Shown here: in pieces, positions 31,342 to 40,152 of the stretch
Layout: each line of letters starts with the position of its first letter
How positions within the stretch are numbered: the stretch's first letter is position 1
Source of the DNA: Melittangium boletus DSM 14713
GTDB lineage: Bacteria > Myxococcota > Myxococcia > Myxococcales > Myxococcaceae
Assembly (NCBI RefSeq): GCF_002305855.1
Contig: NZ_CP022163.1
Span: forward strand, 744,292-808,291
DNA: 64,000 nt
Direction: 5' to 3'
Notes under the pieces: model-generated
Seen by the model: the letters and a program-made list of their open reading frames with translations, nothing else
Database searches by the model: none
Told to the model about the DNA's origin: nothing
Position numbers and translations under genes: made by a program

Positions 31342-32016
31342 ATGAGCACCTGCGCCTTCTGCCCCGGCCCTCTCCTGCCCACCTTCACCGATAGCCTGCC
31401 GCGCGAGCGCTGTGGCCGCTGCGCCTCCGTGTGGTTCGAGGGCGATGCGCTCGCCAAGGTCGTGGGAGGCTCGGCCGCGGACGAACTCGTGCGACGCGCG
31501 AGAGGCAAACATGGCCTGTGCAAGGGCTGTCAGGCCCCGCTCGCCAACGTCCCCCAGTGCCAGCAGTGCCACCGGCCGGCGCCCACGTGTCCTCGCTGCG
31601 GCATCGCGCCCCTGGCCGTGACGAAGGTGCATGAGGTGGAGGTGGATGTCTGTACGCACTGCCACGGCGTGGCGCTCGATGCCGGAGAGCTGGAGCAGTT
31701 GCAGAAGCTCGCGCGCGCGGATCGGGAGCGGGAATTCGACCTGAAGCCCAAGCTCGAACCGGAGACACTGTCCAAATCCCAGTGCGCCACGTGCAAGCGG
31801 ACCGTCAAACTGAAACACGCCTTCACGCTGGACAACCAGCTCTATTGCGGCAGCTGCGCGCCCTCGGGCTCGGCGCCCTATGATCCCACTCTCACCCGGC
31901 CTAGACCCAGCATGCAGCCGTCCGCGAGCATGGCCGCCATCCAGAGGGCGCGGTGGAGTCCCATTGACCCCATCTCCTCCGCGATCGACTGGCTCTTCTC
32001 CGGCCTGGGGGACTGA
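31342..32016 (+). CDS. Zinc-ribbon (zf-TFIIB-like) protein
   Basis: A 224-residue protein built of CxxC knuckles: CAFC...CGRC near the N-terminus, CKGC...CQQC, CPRC...CTHC in the middle and CATC...CGSC near residue 155-170. The segment CTHCHGVALDAGELEQL matches the zf-TFIIB pattern, in which a zinc ribbon is followed by an acidic dxxEL helix. No signal peptide or membrane helix is evident apart from a weakly hydrophobic C-terminus (SAIDWLFSGLGD). It is probably cytoplasmic and may be a metal-binding chaperone or regulator. Located 26 bases after the PAP2 gene and probably co-transcribed; aagga lies 12 bases before the ATG. Confidence 0.7.
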   Translation: MSTCAFCPGPLLPTFTDSLPRERCGRCASVWFEGDALAKVVGGSAADELVRRARGKHGLCKGCQAPLANVPQCQQCHRPAPTCPRCGIAPLAVTKVHEVEVDVCTHCHGVALDAGELEQLQKLARADREREFDLKPKLEPETLSKSQCATCKRTVKLKHAFTLDNQLYCGSCAPSGSAPYDPTLTRPRPSMQPSASMAAIQRARWSPIDPISSAIDWLFSGLGD

Positions 32017-32223
32017 CAACTCACCAGTCCATCCCAATGGTGGCGAGAACGCCAGAGCCCATTCCCTTGAATACCCACGGACAATCCACCTACCGCGGTG
32101 CGAACTATTGTCTAGCGAGTCTCCTACTCGCCAGCATCCTTCTCTTGCACAACCGGCTCCAAGCGCTTAGTACCACTTGCTGACTTTGAAGTAACCTCGA
32201 AGGGGCCGTGTTGAGAAGTAGAG

Positions 32224-32470
32224 ATGACACGGAGAGAGATGAGTCAGCTCGACGGGGAGCTGAGCGAGTACCTGGAGACGATTCTGGCCGGGGAGAAGGG
32301 CAGCGGCTGCATTGGCATGCGGCTGTACCTACCGGAGGAGTGGGCGCGCGACGGCGAGCGCCAGGCGGAGGTGGGAGTGCCCACGGAGGTGTGCTTCGAG
32401 CGCAAATGGGAAGTACTTGCTGCTACGTCGCATTGGCCACTGCCCGCTCTGTCTGCGTCACGTCGACAGC
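32224..32470 (+). pseudogene. Remnant of an IS701-like DDE transposase (internally deleted)
   Basis: The open frame from 32224 encodes an N-terminal-like helix (MSQLDGELSEYLETILA) fused to GCIGMRLYLPEEWARDGERQ and VGVPTEV, a block I recognise from IS701-type transposases (RLYLPxxWxxDxxRRxxxGVP). It then loses frame; at about 32413-32460 another frame reads RRIGHCPLCLRH, which resembles the C-terminal tail of the same family. No catalytic domain remains. The preceding gap (32017-32223) holds no gene. Confidence 0.55.
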
Positions 32471-32531
32471 CAAGCCCCTCCTCTCGGCCCCTCTCGCATG
32501 TGACCAAGTAGTACTAAAAAGGATGTTCAGA

Positions 32532-34187
32532 ATGGATGCATATTTACTGGATGCGTTGAAAGAAGTCATACAGAAGCTCAAGACCCGCCTTGAGGATCAT
32601 CAGGGCGAAGTCGTGGCCACGCTTGAGCGCGTGTCGTCGGGCGAATTGAAGATGACCGAGACGATCAGTCCTGAGGAAGAGGACTATGCTCGGGCTCTGT
32701 TCGGCTGGGTGGCGCAAGTGGGCCCGCAGAAGGTCCTAGCGTCGCTGCTGCCCCTGTTGGCCAACCCTGCCGCACTCAAGGGGGGGATCCCGTTTGACGA
32801 AATCCTGGACCCTGGGTTTTCGGTCATGCCACCTCTTCCGGAGGGGCTTAAAGACAAGCGCCACTTGACCAAGCTAGCGGTTCTGCTGGTGAGCTACATT
32901 TTTTATGATTCGTTCCACTACCCGCAGGTAGAGAAGGGCGTCTATGACATCTCGGGCAATCCCTTCCAAAAGCTCAAGTGGCTCTACCGCTACTGGTTCA
33001 ACCAGCTTGAAGTCGCGGAGAAAGGCTCGGGGCTGGAAGCTTTCTTCGCGGCGCAGAACCTTGATTTCTTTAAAGAGAATGGCGCATCGCCAGCTCCCGA
33101 AGGCAAGGTCCCTGTTGTTCACTCTCTGTCTGTTTCGTGTGCGGGAGATCTGCTCGCGGTCGATGCCCTGATCCCTGAAAACACACCGCACCTGTTCGAC
33201 GACATCACCGATTTCTACAGCACCGCTGACATCGTGAGCGCCAACCTGGAGTCAACCGTCGACAAGCATCAACAGGTGGGACGCACTCAGTCGCCGGGTC
33301 AACCGGCAAGAATGAATACGTCCCAGGCGATGTTCGACAAGTTCCGCCACGAAGCGAAGATCAACTATTTCAGCACCGCGACCAACCACGCGATGGACTG
33401 GGGCGTGGAGGGCGTGCTCGCCACACTCGAGGTTTTGAAAAAGTCGGGCGCCTACTATTCCGGCACTGCCGCGAGCCAGGCCGAGCAGGATGATGTGGTA
33501 GTGGTTGAGAAGAATGGCATCAAGGTCGCCCTGCTGGCCTACACCTTCGATCTCAACGGCTACAAGGTACCCGCCGACAGGCCTTACCTCGCCAACGAGG
33601 TGCGGTTCAACGATGCCTTCCCGGCCCCCAATTACGCGCTGATCAAGAAGCAGGTGGCGGCGGCAAAAGCCAAAGGCGCGGACTGGATCATCGCCTACTG
33701 CCATTGGGGGTGGGAGTTCGAGATGTACCCCCACGTCAATATTGTCGAAGCCGCGCACAAGGTGATCGAGTGCGGCGTTGACACGATCCTCGGCAACCAC
33801 CCGCATGTCAGTCAGCCCGCGCAGCTTATTCCGCGCCTGGGCAAGCAGGATGCGCTGGTGGTCTACGCGTTTGGCGACTTCGTCAGCTACCACCCGGAAA
33901 GCCGCAATTCAAAGCTGGCTTATGCCATCAAGTTCAACATCGGCAAGGTCCACGGCACGACGGGCTTGTTCGACCTTCAGGCGCTGCCGATCTACATCGT
34001 CAATGAGGATCTGGGTGAAAAAAGATTCAACTGCCGTATCGTCAAGTTCTTCGATGTGCTGGAGAATCCGGACGGCTACGGTCTGACTGACCTTGAGAAG
34101 CGGCAACTGACGCACCTGCGTGAAAAGGTGTGGGAAGACATTCTGTCTCCGCTTTCAAACCTCCCGAAGTGGACGCGGGGTGATTAA
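32532..34187 (+). CDS. CapA-family (poly-gamma-glutamate synthesis-like) metallophosphatase-fold protein
   Basis: A 551-residue protein. The ATG at 32532 is chosen because aaaagga lies 9 bases upstream; the long open frame before it overlaps transposase debris. The N-terminal 190 residues are helical and unassigned. The CapA/PGA_cap domain (about 200-490) has SCAGDLLAVDAL, SANLESTV, TATNHAMDWG, AYCHWGWEFEMYP, LGNHPHVSQP and YAFGDFVSY, the Asp/Asn/His pattern of a calcineurin-like two-metal site. Unlike most CapA proteins it has no signal peptide or membrane anchor, so it is probably cytoplasmic. Base composition is visibly lower in GC than its neighbours, and it is bracketed by transposase sequences, which indicates horizontal acquisition. 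Substrate unknown. Confidence 0.75.
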   Translation: MDAYLLDALKEVIQKLKTRLEDHQGEVVATLERVSSGELKMTETISPEEEDYARALFGWVAQVGPQKVLASLLPLLANPAALKGGIPFDEILDPGFSVMPPLPEGLKDKRHLTKLAVLLVSYIFYDSFHYPQVEKGVYDISGNPFQKLKWLYRYWFNQLEVAEKGSGLEAFFAAQNLDFFKENGASPAPEGKVPVVHSLSVSCAGDLLAVDALIPENTPHLFDDITDFYSTADIVSANLESTVDKHQQVGRTQSPGQPARMNTSQAMFDKFRHEAKINYFSTATNHAMDWGVEGVLATLEVLKKSGAYYSGTAASQAEQDDVVVVEKNGIKVALLAYTFDLNGYKVPADRPYLANEVRFNDAFPAPNYALIKKQVAAAKAKGADWIIAYCHWGWEFEMYPHVNIVEAAHKVIECGVDTILGNHPHVSQPAQLIPRLGKQDALVVYAFGDFVSYHPESRNSKLAYAIKFNIGKVHGTTGLFDLQALPIYIVNEDLGEKRFNCRIVKFFDVLENPDGYGLTDLEKRQLTHLREKVWEDILSPLSNLPKWTRGD

Positions 34188-34189
34188 CA

Positions 34190-35113
34190 CTACTGCGTTA
34201 GGGCTGGGCAGGCTTTGAGGTAGCGCTCCATCCCCAAGCTTTCCCCCGCCGCGCCCAACAAGGTCAACAGACTACAGGCCAGCGCGCTCACCAGCAGCAG
34301 CCTGTCTCTCCTCTCCGTCGAGCGCACCTTCACCCAGGACAGGCCCATTCCAAAGCGCAAGTCCTTCATGTCCCGGAACGTCTCCTCCGTCCGGAAGCGC
34401 TTGGAATAGAGCCCTACCACGAAGGCCGCCGTGGCTTCCTTCAAGCTCGTCGCCAGACACCAGGCCTCCTTCATTCCCTTCTTCTTCACGCACACCACCG
34501 CGGGCACGGGGGTGTTGTCCTGGGTGACTCGCGCTCCCGTCATGCGCACCGCACGGCCCGACTCGGGCACCCATCCTCCCGCGCTCCTCTTCTCGCCTGT
34601 CTCCGCCGTGACTTGAATGCACTGGCGAAAGCGCACCACGTCGTCGAACTTCAACTGCTCGAGCAAGGCATAGAACTTCTGGTCCCCAAATCCCCGGTCC
34701 GCCAGCACGATGACCCGCACCGTCTCGGACACGACTTCCCGCAGCCGGTTGAGCAGGAAGTCCTCCCCATCCACGTCGAAGTCCGTCCAGTCCAGGGCCA
34801 CCACCGCCTCGCCCCTCTGTCCCAGCACATACGGCACCCACTGGGCGAAAAGTGCCCAGACGTCGATTCCTGGGTTGGAGAGGAGCCGGTCCACCTGTTT
34901 CACCCCATGTTTGCTCTTCGTGCCTCGGGCCCAGGCCAGCGCTTTGCCGATGAGATGCACCCCCAGACTGGCCGCGTGGATGACGCCCAACGTGGCGTAG
35001 GAGAGAGACAAAATGCGCAGGGCATGGAGGTCGCCCTCGAAGAGCGATTTCATGAAGGAGTGCACCTGCTGGTCATTGAGGCGAGGCTTGCGCATGACCT
35101 CGGAAGTAAGCAT
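34190..35113 (-). mobile_element. IS4-family transposase with probable internal deletion
   Basis: A 307-residue DDE transposase. DWTDFD supplies the first catalytic Asp and LADRGFGDQKFY the second. The YREK signature Y-x2-R-x3-E-x6-K is exact in YSKRFRTEETFRDMK. Between the first Asp block and EDFLLNRLREVVSETVRV, relatives I know have about 25-30 more residues (a TRHGRATPLxWKT-like block), so an in-frame deletion is likely and activity doubtful. The stop codon is 2 bases from the CapA stop, in convergent orientation. No terminal inverted repeats are evident at either end. An ATG at 35095 is another possible start. Confidence 0.8.
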
Positions 35114-35171
35114 GCGGGTCCTACTTCTCGCACCAGTCAACCCACTCGCCGCTCCCTCCCTCGCTTGCTAA

Positions 35172-35410
35172 AATGAGGGGATGGCTCAGGGTTGGCACCA
35201 CCACGTCTCCGTCGCCCTTTGCTGCGACGCGTTCATCATCGCCGAACGCGTGCGGCATTTCTCCCCTCGGACGGAAGGCCGTCACAAGCCCAGCCGCAGC
35301 CGCTCCCGGCCTGAGCGCCATTTCCACGACAGATTCCTTACCGCACGGCTCGCCATCGCTCGGGTGGTGGCCTCCTGGCTGCCTCGCTGCCCCACCTGCC
35401 ACCGGAGGTG
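35172..35410 (+). pseudogene. C-terminal remnant of an IS701-like transposase
   Basis: The frame through 35181 reads GWHHHVSVALCCDAF, then AERVRHFSPRTEGR, RPERHFHDRFLTARLAIARV and WLPRCPTCHR. This is the typical C-terminus of IS701-type transposases, where an EGRSWxGWHHH block precedes it. The homologous segment begins abruptly at about 35172, beside the IS4-type gene, in the same orientation as the remnant at 32224. Downstream to 35494 I see no gene. Confidence 0.6.
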
Positions 35411-35494
35411 CCAGACCTCATCCCGTTCGCCTCTGGCCTCTTCCGTTCACCCGTCCGGACCCTGACGCAGGAGTGCTAGCCCCCTGAGCTCGCT

Positions 35495-38476
35495 CTAATC
35501 CACGCCGAGCACGGTGAAGCCGTACGCCGGCAGGGTGACCGTGTAGCTGGCCGAGGTGATGGCGGGTCCCGCCCCGCCGGTCAACAGGTCCACGGGTGTC
35601 TGGGATGTCTGGATGCCCGTGTTCGCCAGGTTGACGGTGATGGACTGGCTGGAGCCCTGGTAGTTCAGGATGACCAGCGCCTTGACGGACCCGTCCTTGT
35701 TCGTGCGCTTGAAGGCGTAGAACCGCCGGTTGTCCTGGGTGCTCAACTTCACGCGCGAGCCCGCCGGGGACAAGGCCTTGTAGGAGGCCTGCGCCCGCAT
35801 CAGGCTCCAGAGCCGGGTTTGATCCGCCTGCGACCAATCGGGGATGACGGTCTCGTGGGGCAGGAGCGTGTGTTGTCCGTTGTGCAGGTAGAACAGGGTC
35901 CCCAGGGTCGTCAGCGTCGCGATCTCCAGCAGGCGCTTGGGGGCGGGCACCCCGGCGATCTCCCAGCTCGGCGGCGTTTGGGTAATCCCCCCCGCGGCGT
36001 TGATGGCGTCCCGGTTGTTCTTCAGGATGTTCTCGATCCCATCGGGGTTCTGGTTGTTGATGGCCGGAATGAGGGTGCTGAACCCGGAGCCGCCCCAGTT
36101 GGTGAGCTCGTAGTCCTGGATGCTGTTGTAATGCCAGTCCGTCACATAGCCCGGGCCGGGGGCGCCCTCGGAGTTGGCCCAGGTGTCGTAGGTGCGCAGC
36201 ACGTCCGTGATGTGCGCGTTGTTGATGGCCGGGGTGATGCCGTCATAAACGGCGGGCGCGTCCAGGGCGAAGCCATCCAGCCCCTTGTCCATCCAGAACC
36301 GGATGTACTTGCGCGTCTCGTCCCGCCACTCCTGGGTGTTGAAGTTGTAGGACGGGATGTTCTGTCCCCAAAAGGCGTAGTAGTAGGCCCCCGCCCTGCT
36401 GCTCCAGTACCAACGCTCTCCGCCGGTCGAGCGGAAGTGGAACCACATGCGCTCCTTGCTGTAGACGTTGTTGCGGTTGTCGTCCTGCGCCTTGAGGAAG
36501 AACGAGGCCGTGTCCCGCGCGTACCCGACATTGCCAAACATCAACACGCGCATTCCCCGTGCATGCGCCTGGGTGAGCAGGTTCTGGAAGTCCGCCAGGG
36601 TCCCGATGGACGGGTCGATGCTGTAGTTGTCCGTGGCCCCCAGTCCCGCCCACACATCCGCGGGCCCGGTATAGGGCGCCATGAGTTCGATGGCCCCATA
36701 GCCTCGCGACCGCAGCTCATCCAACTCGCTCGCGATCGTGTTCAGGGTGATGTGGTAATACTTGGGGTAGTACCGCATGACGCCCGCCCCTTCCTCCCAC
36801 CACCGGGCCCGGGGAGGCGAACCCACGCCGATGACCTTCAACTCCTGGCTGCTGGCCCAGTGCCCGGCGGCCGAGCCGTAGACGGTGAGCCGGATGTAGC
36901 GGTAGGTGCCGTTCACGTCCTGGACGAAGTCCTTGCCCGTGGCGCCCGTCGACTTGTCCAGCAGCGTCGTCCACGTGGTGTTGTTCGTGGACCCCTCGAG
37001 CTTGAAGCGGTGGGTGTCATGATCGACGAAGGACTGTTCAATCCGCTTGATGAGGCTGGGGTGGCCCAGGTCCACCTTGAGCCATTCGGGCAGGCTCGGG
37101 CCGCTGGCGCACCAGTACGACGCGCCATTGCCATCCAGCGCCTTGGCGGGCTCGTACCCGGGCGCGAGCGACGACGAGGAGCCCGAGGCCCCCAGGGCCA
37201 GGTTCCTCTCGATCGGGACGCCAAACACCCTGAACTCCTGGCTGCTGGCCCAGTGCCCGGCGGCCGAGGAGAGCACGGTGAGCCGCAGGTAGCGGTAGGT
37301 GCCGTTGACGGCCTGTCCCCACGTCTGGCCCGTGGCGCCCCCGCTCTTGTCCAGGAGCATCGTCCACGCGGATTGATCCACGGAGCCCTCGACCTTGAAC
37401 TGGTAGGTGTCCACGTCCACGAAGGTCTGTTCCACGCGCCGCACGTCGGACAGGCCACCCAGGTCGATGATCATCCACTGCGGCATGCTCGCGCTGGTGG
37501 CGCACCAGTAGGTGGTGGGATTCGAGTCCGTGGCCCGGGTGATTTCATAGCCAGGGGAGACGGTCGACGCCCGCCCCGACCTGCCCAGCGCCAGGTTGGC
37601 GAAGCCATACACCTTGAACTCGGTGCTGCTCGCCCAGTAGGCGGACGCCGAGGACTGCACCGTCAGGCGCACGTACCGGTAGGTTCCACTCACGCCCCGC
37701 GCGAAGGACTGGCCCGCGAGCCCCGCGCTCCCATCCAGCAGCACGGTCCACGTCTTGTCATCCGGGGAGCCCTCGATCTTGAACCGGTAGGTGTCGAAGT
37801 CCTTGAAGTTCTGTTCCACGCCGGTGACGAGGCTCGGGGAGCCGAGGTCCACCTTCAGCCACTGCGGCAGGCTCGCGCTGCCCGCGACCCAGTAGGTCGA
37901 GGTGTTGGCATCCGCGGCCTTCCCCGGCGCGTACTCCGCCAGGCTCGAGGACGCGGACAACGGCCTGCCCAGCGCGATGTTGTCCCCCTCGTTCGTTCCG
38001 AAGACGCGCAGTTCCCTGCTGGAGGCCGCGAAGCCTTCCTGGGAGCCCGTCACGGTCAGCTTCACGTAGCGGAACGTTCCATTGACGCTCTCGCCAAACA
38101 CCTGCCCCGCCGCGCCCGTCGTCCTGTCCACCAGGGCGGCCCAGTTCGTCCCGTCGATCGACGCCTCGATCTTGAAGCGCCAGGTGCCCAACTGGGTGAA
38201 GGACTGCTCCACCCGGCTCAGGGTGTGCAGCGCGCCCAGGTCGAACTGGAGCCACTGGGGACTGGCCGTCCCGCTGGCGATCCAGGCCGTGGACAGGCTT
38301 CCGTCCCGCGCCTTGAGCGCATCCGCGGAGGCGGAAGACGCCGAGACCGTCCCCGAGAGCGCCAGGTTGCCACTCGCCGCGTGTGCCGTCCGCCCGTCCA
38401 ACGCCGCCCACACGCCGCCCATCATCGCGAGCGCGCACAACAAGCCCCGCAGTCGCTCCATGCTTCGCCTTGTCAT
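35495..38476 (-). CDS. Secreted protein with four discoidin (F5/8 type C) domains and a GH13-like barrel
   Basis: A 993-residue exported protein. The ATG at 38476 follows agga at 7 bases and opens a signal peptide ending near RTAHAAS. Four discoidin domains of about 130 residues occupy roughly 35-560; each has an NLALG-like start, an ATYWxAGxASxPQWLxxDLG-like core and a GTYRYxRLTVxxSxxxxWASSxEFxVxG-like end. The C-terminal half (about 570-993) looks like an alpha-amylase-type (beta/alpha)8 barrel: LDELRSRGYGAIELMAPY, DNYSIDPSIGT, GLDGFALDAPAVYDG with the probable nucleophile Asp, and an all-beta tail FTVLGVD. The expected beta-5 catalytic Glu is not obvious. It likely binds and hydrolyses a surface polysaccharide. 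Confidence 0.82.
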   Translation of the reverse strand: MTRRSMERLRGLLCALAMMGGVWAALDGRTAHAASGNLALSGTVSASSASADALKARDGSLSTAWIASGTASPQWLQFDLGALHTLSRVEQSFTQLGTWRFKIEASIDGTNWAALVDRTTGAAGQVFGESVNGTFRYVKLTVTGSQEGFAASSRELRVFGTNEGDNIALGRPLSASSSLAEYAPGKAADANTSTYWVAGSASLPQWLKVDLGSPSLVTGVEQNFKDFDTYRFKIEGSPDDKTWTVLLDGSAGLAGQSFARGVSGTYRYVRLTVQSSASAYWASSTEFKVYGFANLALGRSGRASTVSPGYEITRATDSNPTTYWCATSASMPQWMIIDLGGLSDVRRVEQTFVDVDTYQFKVEGSVDQSAWTMLLDKSGGATGQTWGQAVNGTYRYLRLTVLSSAAGHWASSQEFRVFGVPIERNLALGASGSSSSLAPGYEPAKALDGNGASYWCASGPSLPEWLKVDLGHPSLIKRIEQSFVDHDTHRFKLEGSTNNTTWTTLLDKSTGATGKDFVQDVNGTYRYIRLTVYGSAAGHWASSQELKVIGVGSPPRARWWEEGAGVMRYYPKYYHITLNTIASELDELRSRGYGAIELMAPYTGPADVWAGLGATDNYSIDPSIGTLADFQNLLTQAHARGMRVLMFGNVGYARDTASFFLKAQDDNRNNVYSKERMWFHFRSTGGERWYWSSRAGAYYYAFWGQNIPSYNFNTQEWRDETRKYIRFWMDKGLDGFALDAPAVYDGITPAINNAHITDVLRTYDTWANSEGAPGPGYVTDWHYNSIQDYELTNWGGSGFSTLIPAINNQNPDGIENILKNNRDAINAAGGITQTPPSWEIAGVPAPKRLLEIATLTTLGTLFYLHNGQHTLLPHETVIPDWSQADQTRLWSLMRAQASYKALSPAGSRVKLSTQDNRRFYAFKRTNKDGSVKALVILNYQGSSQSITVNLANTGIQTSQTPVDLLTGGAGPAITSASYTVTLPAYGFTVLGVD

Positions 38477-38666
38477 GGCCAATCCTCGTCCGCTCCGGAA
38501 CACCTTTTTTGCTGTTTATACCAGGAATTCATTGATTCGTCGGCGGAGTGAGCATGGGCGGTCCAGTGGAAATCTCGGGCGGTCCCCTCAGGTTTTTGAG
38601 TCAGGAGGGACTGCGCCGTCTCCCTCGCGCGGGGCCCCGCACTCGGAGGACAGGCTCCGGCGACCC

Positions 38667-38682
38667 TGGCATCCGCATTGCT
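38667..38682 (+). promoter_or_regulatory. Sigma-54 (-24/-12) promoter for the first ferritin-like lipoprotein
   Basis: TGGCATccgcaTTGCT matches the RpoN consensus TGGCAC-N5-TTGCW, with the GG and GC dinucleotides at the required spacing. The start codon is 34 bases downstream. The homologous gene at 42986 has the same element with one base changed in the spacer. Transcription should begin near 38692 and need an enhancer-binding activator. Confidence 0.7.
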
Positions 38683-38715
38683 CGTGCATCACCGTCCGAT
38701 CTTCCAGGAGCCTCC

Positions 38716-40143
38716 ATGTCCTCGTCCCGGCTGCGCCTGCTCTTCGCCCGTACCCTCCGTGCCTCGCTCGCCTCCCCGCTGGTGCTCACGGGGTGTGGAA
38801 TCGTCGATCCGGTGATCGTCGAGCCGCCGGTGCCCCCCATCGAGAGTCCGAAACCCTGTGACGACGGGACCCAGGGGTCATGTGCCGAGAGCCCCAGCGT
38901 GGACCTGACCGGCTACGCCCCACCCGCGTGCGCGGGGAGCCGGCCCGCGGTGAGCGGTCTGTCACCCGCGCAGCCTCCCGACGTCGTGCAGTTGCGCTTC
39001 CTCACCACGAACTTCGGAGCCCAGAACCCCGAGACGTCGCATCACGAGGCGGTGCTCTCGGCCTCGGGCACCGCCTGCGCGACGGCCTCCGACGCGGCGG
39101 CGTGCCAGACAGCGCTCGACAAACTCAAGTCCTCTCAGGGCTTCCATTACTCCTGCGAGTCGCTCTGCAGCGCCTACTACCTCGCGACGACCCGGGGCGA
39201 CGAAGTGGCGGCCCACACGTCCCTGGAAGCGCTCAAGAACTTCCTGGGGCCCATCGACACGGCCCAGGAGGCCGCGCTGCTCGCCTTCGGCAGGGGGCTC
39301 AACGTGGGGTGTGAGAAGCTGGAGTACGGCGCGGTGAAGTCCAACCCCGACGGTACCTTCAACGTCGTGGGTACCGAGGGGCACACCTGCGGGCCGGGCA
39401 CCAAGCTGTACCAGGTCGTCCTGGGTGTCACCCCGGCGGGAACCGTCACGGAGTTGAATCGCGCGGTGCTCCAGCAGGGAGACCCCAATTGCACCATTGG
39501 CCGGAGGCCCGACGGGCTGCTCGCCGCCGGAGGCGTGGACTGCGACAATGTCCTGGGACAGCACTTCGCCCAGGCCGCGCACCTGGAGGCGGCCTCCATC
39601 CAGGCCTTCCTGCGGTTGCACGAGGAGCTGGCGCTGCACGGCGCGGACGAGTCCCTGCGGGACGCGGCCCTGGCGAGCGCCGTGGACGAGGTGATGCACA
39701 CCGATGTGAGCAACCGCCTGGCGCGCCGCTTCGGCGCGACGCCTCCCCGGCCCCAGGTGGAGACGCGGCCCCCGCGCCCCCTGTTCGAGGTGGCGCTGGA
39801 GAACATCGTGGAGGGCTGCACGCGCGAGACGTACGGCGCGCTGGTGGCGCACTACCAGGCGCTGCACGCACGGGACGCGGAGATCCGCGGCGTGATGGAG
39901 CGCATCGCCGAGGACGAGACGCGTCACGCCGAGCTGTCCTGGGCCATCGATCGCTGGGCGCACGAGCGGCTGTCGGACCCGGAGCGCGCCGCCCTGCGAG
40001 AGGCGCGGCACCGGGCCGTGAAGACGCTGCGCGAGGAGATGGCCCAGTCGCTGGACGAGGAGCTCACCACCCAGGCGGGAATGCCCCCGCCCGAGGTGGC
40101 CGCCGCCCTCCTGGACTCGCTCGAGCGGGAGCTGTGGACCTGA
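38716..40143 (+). CDS. Ferritin-like di-iron lipoprotein with Cys-rich N-terminal domain (copy 1)
   Basis: A 475-residue lipoprotein (lipobox LVLTGC) starting at an ATG 5 bases after aggag. The N-terminal domain (about 30-285) holds about 14 cysteines outside the lipobox in a pattern shared with the paralogue at 42986. The C-terminal four-helix region (about 285-415) carries the ferritin-like ligand set: E in HLEAASI, ExxH in DEVMHT, E in CTRETYG, ExxH in EDETRHAE. The protein is predicted to sit on the outer surface or in the periplasm and bind two irons; oxidase, iron storage or redox sensing are all possible. Controlled by a sigma-54 promoter. Paralogous to the 439-residue protein 2.8 kb downstream. 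Confidence 0.78.
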   Translation: MSSSRLRLLFARTLRASLASPLVLTGCGIVDPVIVEPPVPPIESPKPCDDGTQGSCAESPSVDLTGYAPPACAGSRPAVSGLSPAQPPDVVQLRFLTTNFGAQNPETSHHEAVLSASGTACATASDAAACQTALDKLKSSQGFHYSCESLCSAYYLATTRGDEVAAHTSLEALKNFLGPIDTAQEAALLAFGRGLNVGCEKLEYGAVKSNPDGTFNVVGTEGHTCGPGTKLYQVVLGVTPAGTVTELNRAVLQQGDPNCTIGRRPDGLLAAGGVDCDNVLGQHFAQAAHLEAASIQAFLRLHEELALHGADESLRDAALASAVDEVMHTDVSNRLARRFGATPPRPQVETRPPRPLFEVALENIVEGCTRETYGALVAHYQALHARDAEIRGVMERIAEDETRHAELSWAIDRWAHERLSDPERAALREARHRAVKTLREEMAQSLDEELTTQAGMPPPEVAAALLDSLERELWT

Positions 40144-40152
40144 GTCCCCCGC

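Noticed and set aside
32208..32531. N-terminal extension of the CapA-like protein
   Set aside because: The extra residues come from transposase debris read in another frame; a good ribosome site precedes the ATG at 32532.
35461..35480. Half of a CIRCE-like heat-shock operator (gagtgctagc)
   Set aside because: Only one arm is present and no chaperone gene follows.
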